Assembly: GCA_013397455.1 (NCBI GenBank)
Contig: VYZB01000023.1
Span: 3,963,549 to 4,027,548 of the forward strand
Source of the DNA: Crotophaga sulcirostris
Taxonomy: Eukaryota > Chordata > Aves > Cuculiformes > Crotophagidae
Length of the DNA: 64,000 bases
Reading direction: 5' to 3'
Shown: positions 40,340-53,500 of the stretch, piece after piece
Numbering within the stretch: the first letter of the stretch is position 1
How the letters are laid out: each line of letters begins with the position of its first letter
Made by a program: the position numbers and the translations under genes
The notes under the pieces: generated by a model
Told to the model about the DNA's origin: nothing
Database searches by the model: none
Seen by the model: the letters and a program-made list of their open reading frames with translations, nothing else

Positions 40340-41988
40340 CTAGTTGTTCTCTGGGTATCCAGCCCCCTGAGCTGGATGACAGGGATGAGAATGAAGCCCC
40401 CATAATAAAAGAGGAAGTGATTTATGACTTGTTACTCCACCTGGACACACACAAGTCCATGGGGCTGGATGAGATCCAACCACGAGTACTGAGGGAACTG
40501 GCAGAACTTGTCACTAAGACCCATTCCATCATTTATCAACAGTCCTGGCCAACTGGGGAGGTTCCACTTGACTCAAGATTAGCAAATGTGACTTCCATCT
40601 ACAACAAAGGGTAGAAGGAGAATCCAGGGAACTACAGGTATGTCAGTCTGACCTCAGTGCCAGGGAAGGTTGTGGATCATCTTGAGTGCCAGCACGCAGC
40701 ACTTACAGGACAATCATGTGGTCAGTCCCAGTCAGCACGGACTTAGGAAAGACAGGTCCTGTTTGACTAGTCTGACCTCCTTCTATGATGAGGTCACTTA
40801 ATGGATGAGGGAAAGCCTGCGGACATGGTCTACCTAGACCTCAGTAAAGTGTTTGGCACCATTTCCCACAGCATTCTCCTGGAGAAACCAGCAGATCATG
40901 TCTTAGACAGGGGTACTCTTCTGGTAGGGTGGCCAAGCCCAGAGAGCTGTAGTGAGTGGAGTTAAATCCAGTTGGTGGGCAGTCACAAGTGGTGTGTCCC
41001 CAGGATCAGTATTGGGGCAAGTTCTGTTTAATATCTGCATCAGTGATCTGCATGAGGGGATTGAGTGCTCCCTCAGTAAGTTTGCAGATGACACCAAGTT
41101 GTGCAGGAGTGTTACTCTGCTCGAGGGAAGGAAGGCTCTACAGAGGGATCTCTATAGACTCGATTGATGGGCCAGGGTCAGCTGTATGAAGTTCAACAAA
41201 GCTAAGAGCCAAGTTCTGCACTTGGGACACAACAACCCCAGGCAGCCTTACAGGCTTGGGGAGGAGTGGTTGGAAATCTGCCTGACAGATGATGAGCTAG
41301 GGGTGTTGATTGACAACCGGCTGAATATGAGCCAGCAGTGTGCCCAGGTGGTCAAGGTGACGAATAGCATCTTGACCTGTGTCAGAAACAGCGTGGCCAG
41401 CAGGAGCAGGGCGGTGCTTGTGCCCCTGTACTCATCACTGGTGAGGCCACACCTCGAGTACTGTGTGCAGTTCTGGTCCCCTCACTGCAAAAAGGACATT
41501 GAGGTGCTGGAATTTGTGTAAAGAAGAGGAACAAAGCTGGTGAAGGGTCTGGAGAACAATTCTTATGACAAACAGTTGAGGGAACTGACGCTGCTTTGTC
41601 TGGAGAAAAGGAGGTTGAGGGGAAACCTTATCACTCTCTACAACAGCTTGAAAGGAGGTTGTAGTGAGTTGGGTGTTGGTCTCTTCTCCCAAGTGGCAAG
41701 TGATAGGACAGGAGGAAATGGCCTCAAGTTGTGCCAGGGGAGGTTTAGGTTAGATATTAGGAAAAATTACTTCGCCAGAAAGTTTGTCAAGGATTTGAAA
41801 AAGCTAAGGATTGGAAAAAGCAGCCCAGGGAAGTGGTTATGTAACCATCACTCTAGGTATTTAAAAGACGTGTAGATGTGGTGCTTAGGGGCATGGTTTA
41901 GTGGTGAACATGGCAGTGTTAGGTTTATGGTTGGACCTGACGGTCTTAAAGGTCTTTTCCAACCTAAATGATTCTGTGATTCTGTGAT
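40340..41988 (+). mobile_element. CR1 LINE, 5'-truncated, longest copy in window
   Basis: This is a non-LTR retrotransposon of the CR1 family, about 1.65 kb, reading left to right. Three-frame reading shows CR1 ORF2 reverse transcriptase followed by the ORF2 C-terminus. Next come the conserved 3' untranslated words (a GGTTGGAC word, then GGTCTTTTCCAACC) and a tail of two ATTCTGTG units at 41971-41988. CR1 elements lack poly(A) and end in such 8-bp repeats, so the 3' end is well defined. The left edge is the first place where frame 1 translates to CR1-like residues (PELDDRDENEAPI, just before HLDTHKSMG). The true edge could lie somewhat further left, as 40,220-40,340 is ambiguous. A full CR1 is about 4.5 kb, so ORF1, the endonuclease and the start of the RT are missing. 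No target-site duplication was recognised. The copy is dead. Confidence 0.93.
40360..41875 (+). pseudogene. CR1 ORF2 reverse-transcriptase remnant (broken)
   Basis: In the intact family this protein copies CR1 RNA into DNA at a nicked target. Visible pieces in order: an N-terminal RT block at 40417-40614 (DTHKSMGLDEIQPRVLRELA); a motif A-like block at 40831-40857 (YLDLSKVFG, where related copies usually have KAFD); a [12 protein letters not shown] block around 41000-41035; the motif C box FADD at 41081-41092; and the C-terminal region ([27 protein letters not shown]) to 41875. Frame 1 is used first, a shift occurs before motif A, and frame 2 carries most of 40952-41875. Frame 2 is interrupted by a TGA at 41168 and a TAA near 41519. 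Both look like C-to-T changes of CGA and CAA. The catalytic Asp pair of FADD is still present. Truncation, stops and frameshifts make it non-functional. Confidence 0.9.
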
Positions 41989-44900
41989 CAAACCACAGTA
42001 AGGACTAAAGACATTAGGGGTGAACACAGCCCCAATTCAACACACACTTAAAAAATGAAAATACTGGGTGTTGAGTGCATACAGAATTGCGTCTTGACAA
42101 GGGATGCTGTATAGATGTCTCTCTTCCATATGTTGCCACACAGGAGGGAATTCAAAGTGTGCAGAGCAAATAAGCTATTTGAAGATTTGGAGTGTGATGC
42201 ATTGCACAGATCAGCAATCCAGTGAAGAGGCCAGCAAAGGAAAAGTGAGTCAGGATGTGGATTTGAAGCACAGTAGACAGTCTGCAATAAGTCCAGCTTG
42301 GACACTTAGTGCTCTCTCGCATTTCTGCAAGAAATGAGAGCTCACCAAGGTAATTCAGGCATAGCAGCTAATGCCATAGGAGAGTAGTAAACTCTTATCC
42401 TCGTTTTCTTCCCAGTAACAAGTCTGTGTAGTTATATCCTTAATGTGCTTTAGATAGAGTAAGCCACAATGCAATTAGGATGTCCATATGGAGAGTCAGT
42501 GCAGCATAGCTAGTACACTGTAAATTCATATCCTCGCTTACTGAGAATTAATTATCTTGTAGACAAGCCATGTGTCAGTGAAATCCATTTATTACTTTAT
42601 AGGATATGTGGTCTTCTAGGAAGGCTGGCCCAAAAGAAATGGGGGACTGAAGCTATGATTGGCAAAGTAAATATATTGGTAGGAAATGCAGTTTTATGCC
42701 AAGTCAGTTGATTTAGAACAATCTGGCTTGGTTTTCAAGCGCACCCCACCCCCCAGTACATTAACTTGGGTCAAACAAAGACAAAACAAAATGTTTTGTT
42801 TTGGTTTTCCATAGGAAAAAAAAAAAGACTTTTAAAATGTGAAGTGAAATTTTCATACGGAAATTTCTCAGTCTATATTTCTTTTGTACAAATTGCTTCT
42901 TCTGCCAAAATAACATTTCTATTGTAATTTTTCATTTGGTTTAACTTTAAAAAACTTACTTATCCAGACTTGTATCTAATATATGTTCATGGAAGTCAAT
43001 AAAGTTGAACCAGAATGAATAATCCTTTTACACAACATGCTTTGCAGGAATGACAGTCTTTTTTCCCCTCCCTCTAACCAAAATATCACTGGAAGTAAAT
43101 TTGTGCCTCCATTGCACCTATATAACAAAGACTATCTTAAGAATTCTTGAGATTTGAAAACTAGGTCAGATAATTGTCCAGAAAATAAAAATAAAAATGA
43201 AGGGAGAATAACTGTTGAAAACAAATCCGTATTTCAAATTTCAGTGAGACTGCTCTTGATGTAGTCAGACTTGGTTACAGTTGATAAACCTTTGAGATGG
43301 AGATTGGGTTGTCTGTCTCATATATTCATTCTGTGTGATTTTAGAAAAACATATGCATGTGTCAGGGCACCGCGTTGTTCCTCTGATGATTTATCATATC
43401 TTTGTGGGATGGTTTTGTTTCCCACTATGAAATGCAAATTTAGCTTGCAGTGCTCCTGCTGTCTGTATAAAGGTTAAAAAGATATATAGATATACATTTA
43501 ATGCTATTCTTGCTACTTTTAGAACTGGCTTTGAATGATGATTCTAGCACAAGAAAGATTTTTCACTGTCTACATTTTCTGATTTTAGTTAGGTATTTTT
43601 AATTACCTTTTTTTGAAACTTTGCAGTTAGGATTATATAAGCGCAACCCAGCTGCTGACAGACCAACTCACAGTGTATAATCGGTGCCAAGAAACTGTGG
43701 TTTACTGTCACGAACATTCAGGCATAACTCTAAGGTGTCTTGAAATGAAGAGTGCAAATACGCTACACCCAGAAATAATAATATTGCCATATGTACTCGG
43801 AGTTGCAGGCACTGTTGACATCAAAAGGTTTGTAATCCTCATGTGAGTAATCAGCTGAACTGTTGAAAGTACTTCAAGTATTTCGTGTCTCAGCAAAACT
43901 CACGTTTGATAGGACAGGTGGCTTTATTACACTTCGAGCCTCTCCCAGTACTTGATCTTCACTTATGCAGGTCACTAAAATGAAGCACCATCTCCAGACT
44001 CTCTGTAGAGCTTATTGTGCTCATTAAGGTTCAGCCTACCTCTTATGCAGCTGGACATTAAATACACATATGACTTTAACTAAGCTTCTAGGCCTAGCCT
44101 TCTTCACTGGTGGTGTTTTGCAGAATCCAACCCTTTGCTTCACTGAAGTGAAGTCCAGCTTGTAATGAAATGTACAGCTCTCCCTAGTGTTCATTATATT
44201 TCCTCATGCAAAAGATGGAACAGGCAATAGTGCTGACATTTGCATCACAAGTGCTAAAATCTCATTGAGATCAGAGGGACACAAAATAATTTTCTTGGTT
44301 GTTAAGAAAAGTGGAAGTAAAATGCTGAGTATTGAAAATGCAGATAAAGAAGAGTTTTCTATCTATCATACAAACATCTTCTGGGCCAACGTGTATATGC
44401 TTTGTGAATCTGCTGGTCATATATATTCAATTTGTTTCCATTCTTTTCCTTACAAGCTCTGTGCCAATGAATGTTGGGTTCGTTTTTTTCGGTTGGTTTC
44501 CATTGCTCCAGAGTGGGTTTCACACCACTCTTGCTCTTTGCTTTCTCAACAGATAAAGATAAAAACTGCTTACCACTTTCTTTCGCTTACGAGATAGCTA
44601 CTGGTAGCTAGCCTTAATTACAAATCTGTTCTTTTAGGTCTTTTTTTTTTTTTCCCTCTGACTCATTTTAACACTTATCAACTTCAAGTTCTGGTTCTCC
44701 CAAAAATTTTGGGAATACAGATAAAATTTCCTTTCTCCTAAATCTCTATTCTTTGCTTTGAAACATTTTATTTAAATAGTATATATCATAACATAAGCTA
44801 GGAGGGAAAGCATGCTTTCCGAGTGTGGCTTGACTCCCTGTTGCCTGGGTCTGGTATTAAAGTGCTGAACATGAACGTAAAATCTTGTCCTAGCTTTCTA

Positions 44901-45085
44901 TTATGCCTATGACAGTCACTTGAACTAACATCTTAAAAAATCAGAGGCCTAAAATTACACACTGATTAGAATAACTAATATCAAAAGAAATCTAGTCCCA
45001 GACTTTACTTTCAGCAATTCTTAAAGCATTCACCTATCACTTGGGTGTTTGGCCCAGCCCTAAGTGAACGTCTATGTCCACCTGC

Positions 45086-45120
45086 ACTAGGATGCAACTA
45101 GGATGCAATTAGTATTGCAT
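45086..45120. repeat. 11-bp tandem repeat running into a 7-bp inverted repeat
   Basis: ACTAGGATGCA occurs twice in tandem (45086 and 45097). The second copy overlaps an inverted repeat with arms ATGCAAT (45103-45109) and ATTGCAT (45114-45120) around TAGT. Confidence 0.85.
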
Positions 45121-48100
45121 TCAGGTGCCATCAACCAATCTTCTCATCTGAGAAGAAGCAGATAGGAGGCAAGATGACTTTAAAGCTAACTACCAGCTGA
45201 TCCTAGCAGCTGGAGCCACACTCCTCTGAACCAAGTTTACAGTATGCTGCTTGACTTTGTGTTGGAGCAGAGTGGAGGAGGGAAAATACTCATAGAGTTG
45301 GGCATTAATCTCAGCTGGGGAGTGGAAAGACACAGCCAAGTGCAATACAATGGTCGTGAGAGTTTCCCTGCAGTGCTGCTGGTGCTCTCCTGAGAAGGCC
45401 AGACTTGACCAGCATCTGGTGGGTTTCCAAGCAGAGGGAGTCTCTTGGGAGGCAATCAGAGAAGCATGGATGGTCAGAAAATTCAAGTTCTCATTTGGAC
45501 AGAGGGCTGGTCCTAATTAATGGTGTGAGCATACCCTGAGTTAGTTTTCAGCATCTTTCTATTTAATGAAGGATTCCAGTCCCTGACTTCTTCCTAAACT
45601 TGCCAATACACTTGAAATCGGGGCTTCCTGAGTGAAAATGTGTGTAGTGAGGCTGTTATTTTATCTCACGGTCAAAGGTGTGGCAAAAATATGCTATAGA
45701 AATGAAATCTGGATTCCACATGAATTGCAAAAAGCCCTATCTTTTAAAATGATCATTTAGCCATTCTTAAAGTTTAAACTCAGATAACACAAATATATCC
45801 GTTTAATTTGCATGCCAGCAGAATTTTGCCTCTAGTGAAACCAAGACAACAGGAACAGCCTAAACAGAGGGGAGATTGCATATCTGATGCAAAGAACCAT
45901 GTTTGTTGCTTTTTCTCATGGCACCATAAATATTTTTTCAGAGAATAAACTTGTGTATTCATTAGCACCACAGCCCCTTCCTCACAGGGTGCTCCTTGGA
46001 AAAGTACCAAGCGAACACAACTATTAATTCAGATCAATATGTGACTCTGATGGAGAACGCGAAGCATACCTAACCCAGCTAACTATGCCCCTGATAAATG
46101 TCGTGAGAGCAGTGTGTCACCCGTGCCTTGCCTTTCTTTATTTCCATTATCCATCAGGACAGGCCATGAGGGAATGCCTGGGAACTGTGTCGTTCTCTGC
46201 AATAAGCCACAATGCTAATGAGGCATAACAAATTGAGGAAGTATCATGTATAATCCTGATCCCTCATTGACACTATTACCAGTATAGGTTTCAATTCACC
46301 ATTTGTTACATGCTTAATACAGACAAAGTGGGAGGGTGTAGAAGAATTACTCCTTCAGTCATTGCATTTTTTAAACAGTTGTCATCCTCCAAGACAAAAC
46401 TCTCTGGTAATACCCTCTGTTTTTGCTACTGCTGTTTCTCAGCAGGATTTGCTGCTTGTTCTTGTAGGGGGTCAGCCAGACTTTGTCTTTCTCACAGTTT
46501 CAGTTTCCTACTGGGATTAAGGGTCTAGCATATTTCTGCAACAAATCAACTGAACCCAAGATAAACAAACCTACTGAACAACATGGCTCTGGTACATGCT
46601 TGCATTTTAGGAGTCAGCTGCAAAGTTTGTTTTTTGTAAGGTGTTCCAGAGAGAAACCGAGGCAAATGTAAGATTTTAGTAAGTTCTTGTCAAAATTACG
46701 GCATATTCTGTAGTTTGTTGATGTTTTTTTTAGGATGTGAACTGTTTCTTCATGTGTGTTGTTTTTAGACAAGTGCTCTGTGATTCTTCCCAGAAATTAT
46801 ATTTAGCATTACTTTGAAGAATCCCAGGGTGCCCTGCAGACAGTGAATAATGCTTCACTGCATACTTAGGACAGAAACCAGTACAGATTTATCTACAGAT
46901 TGAAAAATCCAGATATTGGGCCAGATATTTGTTTTCACACCTTTCTCTTTTTACCCTAGCAGCTAGTGACAGGGTCTTCTGGCTTATGGAGAGACTCCCC
47001 ACAGCTTGCTCTTCCCTTGTAACCTTCCTTGCAGTTCCTACTGACAGAGGACCTCAGGAAGGTGCTCCATACCCACATCATGACCAAAGGAATGGGGTCA
47101 AGAACCATATTTTCTCCCAGGTGATACAGAAGCCAAGCCTGTCTGCCACAAGGGAGCTGTACTGCCTGGTCTGGGGCGCCCAAGTGACCCTGCCTCCTCC
47201 CCACCACGGACATATTTTATCTCTGGGCTTTCCTGGCCCCTCGCTTTTGCTATGGGTTCCAGTTTCTTCCTTTTTGGTTTTCTTCTGCCTCTTGCCATCC
47301 AGGCAAAGGGACCTAGGGCAGCAGGCTGACAGCTCACCAGAGCAAATGATAACCCTTGATCAGGGTTACTCAAGTTTAGGGAACCCTAACTGGCAAGAAA
47401 CCTACTTCTGCCCCACAAATACTATATAGTAATCAAACCCAAGCACAAAGATGTACACTGCTCTCAGACAAAGTGGCACTTCATTGACAGTAGAATAACC
47501 TGCAAACTGATGCCCCACACAAAAGATTAATATCTGGTTTAGACTTTCATTAAAAGACATTCACATCAGTGCAAGACAGATAATCATCTGTATTAGAGTC
47601 TGGCACCTATTACACATTCTAAACAATACATTTTAACTGTGGCTTCATCAATAAATAAAGAACTTTTCAAAGTGGAGTAGAATTTTCTCCACGATAGTGA
47701 TGGTATTTTAAATAGGGAAGAAGATGAAACTTTCACAGAGATATGACAAAACAGAAGACTGATAACAGAAATAAGGTATTTGACAATGGTGTATAAAGTT
47801 ATTATTACCATTTGATTCGAACGATTTTTATTAGTCACCTCTGATTGCTCCTCATAAATAGTGAGATCATCTAATATCCCTATAACGATGGTCACTATGC
47901 GTGAGTATTGTGACAGTCATAGGAAATGTGCTATGTTAGAGAAAGAGCACTTGAATCTCTTTCTAAAACCAGACCTGATTATGAATCGCACTCCAAATGT
48001 GCTTGTGTAAAACTGTGTATAACTTTCAGGCCATATAGTCATTTTTCTGAGTGCTTGCAGCTTTCAGATGAAGAATTAGCTCCTATTCCATTCAGCATTT

Positions 48101-49299
48101 TATTTTCTGGACAAATGCATTGGTTTGAGAGAAGAGGTATTAACTTTGGCTCAGATATGACTATTTCCATAGAAATGTACTGCATGTGAAAGGTCTTTTA
48201 TTTTAGTTCTTGACATGCTTTCAACTGATCAAGTGTCACAAAAAGTGGTAACTTTTGATCTCATTAATGAGCTAACTGAATGATAGTTTAAATGTAGCAT
48301 AGCGTTTTCGTGATTTAAATTTTTATCAGGCTTTTTTAAATTGAAAGGCTGATTAATTTTAATAGAATTTCTATCATAAATGGGAAAACTGTCCAAATTT
48401 TGTAACCAATACATTTTTCACTTGAAACACTCTAAAGTAAAAAGCTACTTAATCAGGTGACTCAAGTCAATATAGGCCAGGTCTACACTATTAGCTGCTG
48501 CTTCATTCATAGACCTCCTTTAAATTCATTTCCAATTGTTTATGGACAACCAGAGTTGTTCAACATAAAATGGTAGCTCTTTGGGTAAATTCATACTACT
48601 GTAGTAGTTATATTAAATATAAATTACAGCTAACTTGATGTCTTATTTGAAAATCTGTTGCAAAAGCTGTCAGATAATATTAAAAAAAAAAAAAAAGGAG
48701 AAAAGGTCCTCATTAGACTTATCATACTGAGTTTTATCAAAATGTCTGCTGTTGCAGAGGTAGGAAGGCAGCTGCTCATTTGACCCAAATTTATGACTGG
48801 GTTGACGGATTTGGACAGCTGCCTGGAGAGACCTAAGAATCTGCAGAGGCTTTAGACTTGATTTCTCACTTGCAAAAAGATAGGTTTCTAATGCCCTGAC
48901 TGTGTAAGCGCGTTCTAAGGCAAGTATAATTTTGATCCAAGAAGTTTAAAAGACTGAAGTAAAAGTGTAAATCTAGCGGCTGGATTTGTAGCCCAAATGA
49001 CAATAAAATACTGCATATCATGTTGTTTTCCACTTGTTTAATTCACTCATTGGAAATTCTTGCCTCTTTTCCTGCTTCTCTCCACACACACTCATACTGT
49101 TTTCTTATTTCAGTCTTTTCTTTTATTCTGAAAAACAGCAGAAAATTCAAGCTGTTTAGTATGAGTCAATAATCACCCACCTGAAATACAAGGATATTTT
49201 CTAAATAGAAAAGAATGGGGTTTGTGTTATGTTTTGTCCTGTACTAAGATAACAACATAAAATTAATAACAAAACATGAAAGGAAGGTAATAGATAGCT

Positions 49300-49480
49300 A
49301 ATGCATTTTGTTTTGTGAGACGATGAAGTTGATTAGCTTTTTTAAATTATTTTTATTACTGACATCCTGTAGCAATAAATGATCAAATCTATTACACGTA
49401 ATTAACCATCATTTATTATTGTATCCACTGTTTGCAATTCAACAGATAATTTCCTATTCATTATATACTATGTTAGACAT
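49300..49480. promoter_or_regulatory. Candidate non-coding element, homeodomain-word rich
   Basis: AT-rich but complex sequence with TTGATTAGC, AATAAATGATCAAATC, GTAATTAACCATCATTTATT and CAACAGATAATTTCC words. It lies just left of an ancient MIR-like remnant. No coding potential. Offered as a candidate only. Confidence 0.22.
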
Positions 49481-49601
49481 TCAGCAAGCCCTCAATCTGC
49501 ATAGTAGCGTCAGTATGTAAATACAATTACACCATGTAGATAAGCTAAGTAGACTGGAGACCAAAAAGTCTAAGTTTCGTCAATTTGTGGTTGAGTTTAT
49601 G

Positions 49602-49760
49602 TTACACTCAAGATCAAGCTACATAAATTGTGTACCTCGGTTTCCTCATTGGTGTTCCGGTAGTAACAAAGACTGCCTTTCTGAAGTGTTTTGATAGTCT
49701 TGGATGAAAGGCTCTAAGTATTATCTGTTATAACTGTGGCTTTGCTAAATCTTTGCGAGT
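49602..49760 (+). repeat. Ancient MIR / CR1-L3-like remnant with LINE-type tail
   Basis: TTGTGTACCTCGGTTTCCTC (sense 'tgtgcctcagtttcc'), then AACAAAGACTGCCTTTCTGA, TTTTGATAGTCTTGGATGAA and AGGCTCTAAGTATTATCTGT follow the sense order of an ancient element. Its 3' end reads like 'ctttgagatccttggatgaaaggcgctatagaagtattatt'. This is the best-preserved of the very old repeats here. Orientation is clear. Confidence 0.6.
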
Positions 49761-50321
49761 TAATAATGCTGTTTGAGTTGCTGAAAATTGAGAAAATTTG
49801 CTTGCAAATTACAAAGGATGTTTGCTTCAGCAACCTTACCTCTCCTGATCTTCTTCTTTGTCATTGTAACGGTAGCTATGAATATGCATCTGTGTTGCAT
49901 TAGCACAAGAGGCAGTTATTTGCCCCTTCTGAAAAAGCAACAGATTATACTTCAAAGTTAACTGAAGATGGAATTTTTTTTCCCTTTATGTTTTTCTTTT
50001 TTAAAATTAGTATGGGAAAACTGTGAGATTGAACATAAGCTCCCAAGGTCTGTGGGCAAGAAATTCAGCAGAGGAGCAATACAAATCAAACCAAAGAAGC
50101 CAGAAGTTCTTTGCCATAAACTGGTGTTTCACGTTGAAGTTTCAGAATTTTAGCTGCTTTAAATACGGATTTTTACAGCTAAATCAAAGCAAAAGATAAT
50201 CAAGTGGTAATAGTAAAGAGAAGGTCAAATCACTAAAGCCTGCCCTATGTACAGAGATATGCTAGTTGAAAGCTATACAATGTCAAAAAGAAATATTTAA
50301 GCAGTGCTATGACACATACAG

Positions 50322-50545
50322 AATCACGGAATGGTTGAGGTTGGAAGAGACCTCTGGAGGTCATCTAGCTCAACCACCTTGCTCAAGAAGGATCAATGAG
50401 AACCTGTTTCTCAGGACTGAGTCCAGACAACTTTTGAATATGCCTAATGATGGAGATTCCACAATCTTGCTGTTCTGATGCTCAGTCACCCACATCGTAG
50501 AAGAGTTGCCTGATGTTCAGACAGAACCTCCTGTGCATCTAAAAT
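50322..50545 (-). mobile_element. CR1 LINE 3' fragment, older subfamily
   Basis: The left edge reads AGAATCACGGAATGGTTGAGG followed by TTGGAAGAGACCTCTGGAGG and a TCATCTAGCTCAACC word. This is the reverse complement of a CR1 3' end, so the element lies on the minus strand. Further in, the words TTTTGAATAT, GATGGAGATTCCACAA and TGTTCAGACAGAACCTCCTGTG match the layout of chicken-type CR1 3' regions. It differs clearly from the other copies here: the spacing and wording of the region next to the tail belong to another subfamily. The tail has only one or two degenerate units, and the coding part carries no open frame of note. It is more diverged and probably older. The right edge near 50,545 is where the match fades. 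Confidence 0.85.
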
Positions 50546-53500
50546 TCATGTTTGTTAAATCCAGCAGTTTCCAACTGAATGTTAGCACCCCGTTACTGGA
50601 TTTTCTCTGTCCCTCAATTTTATTTAAATGTAAAGACCCTCAGTGAAAATAGGTATCTGATTTCTTTGCAGCTTCTAGCAACTTGAGGACTGATGTGAGT
50701 ACATAATGGTCAATTAAATTACCCATTTTTTAACTAGAAATAGATTCCATATTGTAGCATCTTCATTTAGGAAAAGCTTCCAATAGTGATGCAGCTGTCA
50801 GTATTCACTTGCCCATCACATTGTACCCAGTGGAAATCTTTTTCCTAGTTTGCAAGAGGAAGGGGAGTCCTGCCTACCTATATAGTTTTTCTTGGCTGGG
50901 AGTACTACTATTAAATATTCCTTAAAAAGATTTTTGCAGTTTTGTAGATGAGTCGTGAGGTAAGCTGGCACACCACCCTCAGCAGCCACCTGCCATAGAC
51001 GGGGAAGGTGCTGGGTGACTCAAGACAGCTGGCCATAGCCAGGCAAAAGACTGTTTGGATTATTTCTCGGTTAAAACCAACAAAACTGAGCCTTCAGATA
51101 TTTAGAAAATGTGGGGTTTCTCTTGGTCTGTCAACTCCCCATTGTGGTTTTCACGGTGCCCAGCGCTCCAGTACTTAGCATTTCAGAGAAAGGAACCCAT
51201 AATGTCACAGTCCAAATGTGCAATACCTGAGGGGGAAAAGTCTTGTCTCCGGGCCATGAAGCAATTTTCTTCTACTCTGAAACATGAAGCATGATTACCC
51301 TTGCTCTGCTTCAGTGCCCTAAATTTGGCAAGAGTCCTATAAAAGCGAGGCATCCTTTATCTTTTCTGGAGTTTTAAATGCAGATTTACAGGGCCCTGTG
51401 TGAAGTGTTAGTTGCACAACTGGCATTAACATTAATGAGAGATTTGGGTGTAAACAGTGCAGCAGGTAGAAAGTGTTTCTCTAAGTGACTTTTTTCAACT
51501 TTTTACTTAAAGTATGTTTCTATGTTATTTTGCTAAGGAAGGTACTGTGAGTCAATCATATGTATTTGAAGGCAGCACAACACATGTATTTAAGTTAAGG
51601 ATGGCAAATAAATATTTTTGACCTGTTTTTAATCCATACTGAGACCACTTCACACCAATACATCAAGGGAAAGGGGTTGAAAGCGGGTGCAGAGACCTCT
51701 GCAGTCTATGTTTACATTTACAATTCTTCTACTGTTCTCATATACTTAAAATAATGTATATCAAAACACTGAAATATTTCTTCTTTTTTTTTGTAAGTAC
51801 CTTCATAGCTTGGCTTTTTAAATAGCTGGCCAGCTTCAGCCCTAGCTTTTTTTTAAGTCTTAAAAAAAAAGAGGCTGGCATAAAGAATGTGAATGATTTA
51901 AAAATGAGAGGCTTTCATGTCTTGAAACATTTCAGATGTGCTGAAAAATAGATTGCAATACTAAAAAATAAAGATTTCAAAATATTTAAAATATGTTTGT
52001 TTTCTTTATGCTTGAATTACTCCACAAAACTTGTTGAGACCTAAAACTCCTTAAAGAATTTGCATTGTAATTCCTTGCCTATATAATTTCAAGAAAAATC
52101 CCATTTTCCCATTGAACATCACTGTTCAACTCTAGCTGTATTTTAAAGAATAAGCTCAATGACGCAAGAACAAGATTTTGAAATTTCCTTCCCTTCTTTA
52201 ATTTACATGTTCCGTGTTTTCCTATTCTCACATGAAGATTGCAGCATCAGTTGTTCTTTTCATGGTACTGCTTTTGTCTTGGAAGCTACATCTTTTATTT
52301 TTATGTTTTTCAATTGCGTGTTTGTGTGTATATATATACACACACACCCTTAGCTACTATTTTAGGGTGGCACCTGCCTTTTCCTGAGTGAAACAGTGAA
52401 ATAAATTAGTGAAGAGGGCTCCTGAAAGGGGAGCCCTGTAGTTAATAACGACAACAGACGGGAATTTGGAAAATCAAGATTTTTGGTGGCTTCAGTTCAG
52501 GCTTTGAGTTTGCTATTGGAGCAATTTTGTCATGTTTTGATTTTGCTTTGTGTCCTTAAATGTGCAGGAGGAAATGTGGCAGGGACAGGCTCCTGAGGTG
52601 TAGTACAACAAATGGTAGGCACTTAAAAGATGAGAGACCTGATAGCTTGAGTAAAAGACCGATGACATTTTGCCAGTTTGATTTTAATACCTGGCACATC
52701 TGTGGCATCACCAAACAGCTTATGATTTAGCTAAAACATCATAAAGATATTCAGTGTCATAAAAGTAACACTTTATTTAACCTTCCTGTAACAACTTTAA
52801 GAACAGTAATCTGTTAGAGTAGGCTGCATGTCTGGCACATGATAGTGGATGAGAATGAGTAATCAAATCTTAAATATGTATTTGTAGTAATATTGCCTCC
52901 AAGTTTTTGCAAATATTGCTAAAAAGTGTGTGAAGGGAAGAAATAAAAAGAGCTAGAGCAAAATAAAATTTCATTGTCCTTAACTGGGATTTGAAAGAAT
53001 AGTTTCCCAGTACCTCTGGAGGTTCTTTGTTTGTTGCTTCATGTCACTGAGTGCAGATCCTGTGATGGCTTTTCCCCCACCCCTGCCACAAGGAACGGAG
53101 ATAAATAATATATCTCCACAAAGAAAAACATTCTGTGCTGGTTCCTGGACTCTTAATTTTCTTCCTTTGTGACTCCAGTTATGGACCTCAGATCAGTGCC
53201 CAACATATTTGTGTCTGAGAACAGCAACCAGGCAAAGGCACATGGCACATCCTGACGCTTTAAAAGGGCAGGCTGTGGCACTGGGGCTTGGGAGTCTTGC
53301 AGCCAGCCGTTCCCACCAGAGTTGCTTCAGAAAGGGAAGAGGCATTTTGCAAGCCTTGCCAGGGCTTGCTGGGATATGTGCCATGTCCTGTTAGCTGGGC
53401 CTTAGACCAGCTCATCTGGAGAGGTTCATGCTAATGGTATGGGGTCAAACACAAGAAAAACAACGCTCTAGCACCTCAAATCTAAGGGAAATATAATTCC

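Larger units (their letters stand above)
41989..50321. other. Gene-free sequence between CR1 copies
   Basis: No exon recognised. A 166-codon frame at 46,929-47,429 (+) is the longest outside CR1 but overlaps 85- and 91-codon frames on the other strand in a more GC-rich patch and has no recognisable domain. Poly(A) run near 48,683-48,697. Contains the ancient repeat at 49.6 kb and the candidate element at 49.3 kb. Confidence 0.68.

Noticed and set aside
44187..44597. 136-codon plus-strand open frame
   Set aside because: No domain; a 74-codon frame overlaps it in another plus-strand frame, and there is no sign of codon bias.
46929..47429. 166-codon open frame on the plus strand, the longest outside CR1
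   Set aside because: It overlaps 85- and 91-codon frames on the opposite strand, lies in a locally GC-richer patch where stops are rarer, has low-complexity residues and shows no known domain or splice context.
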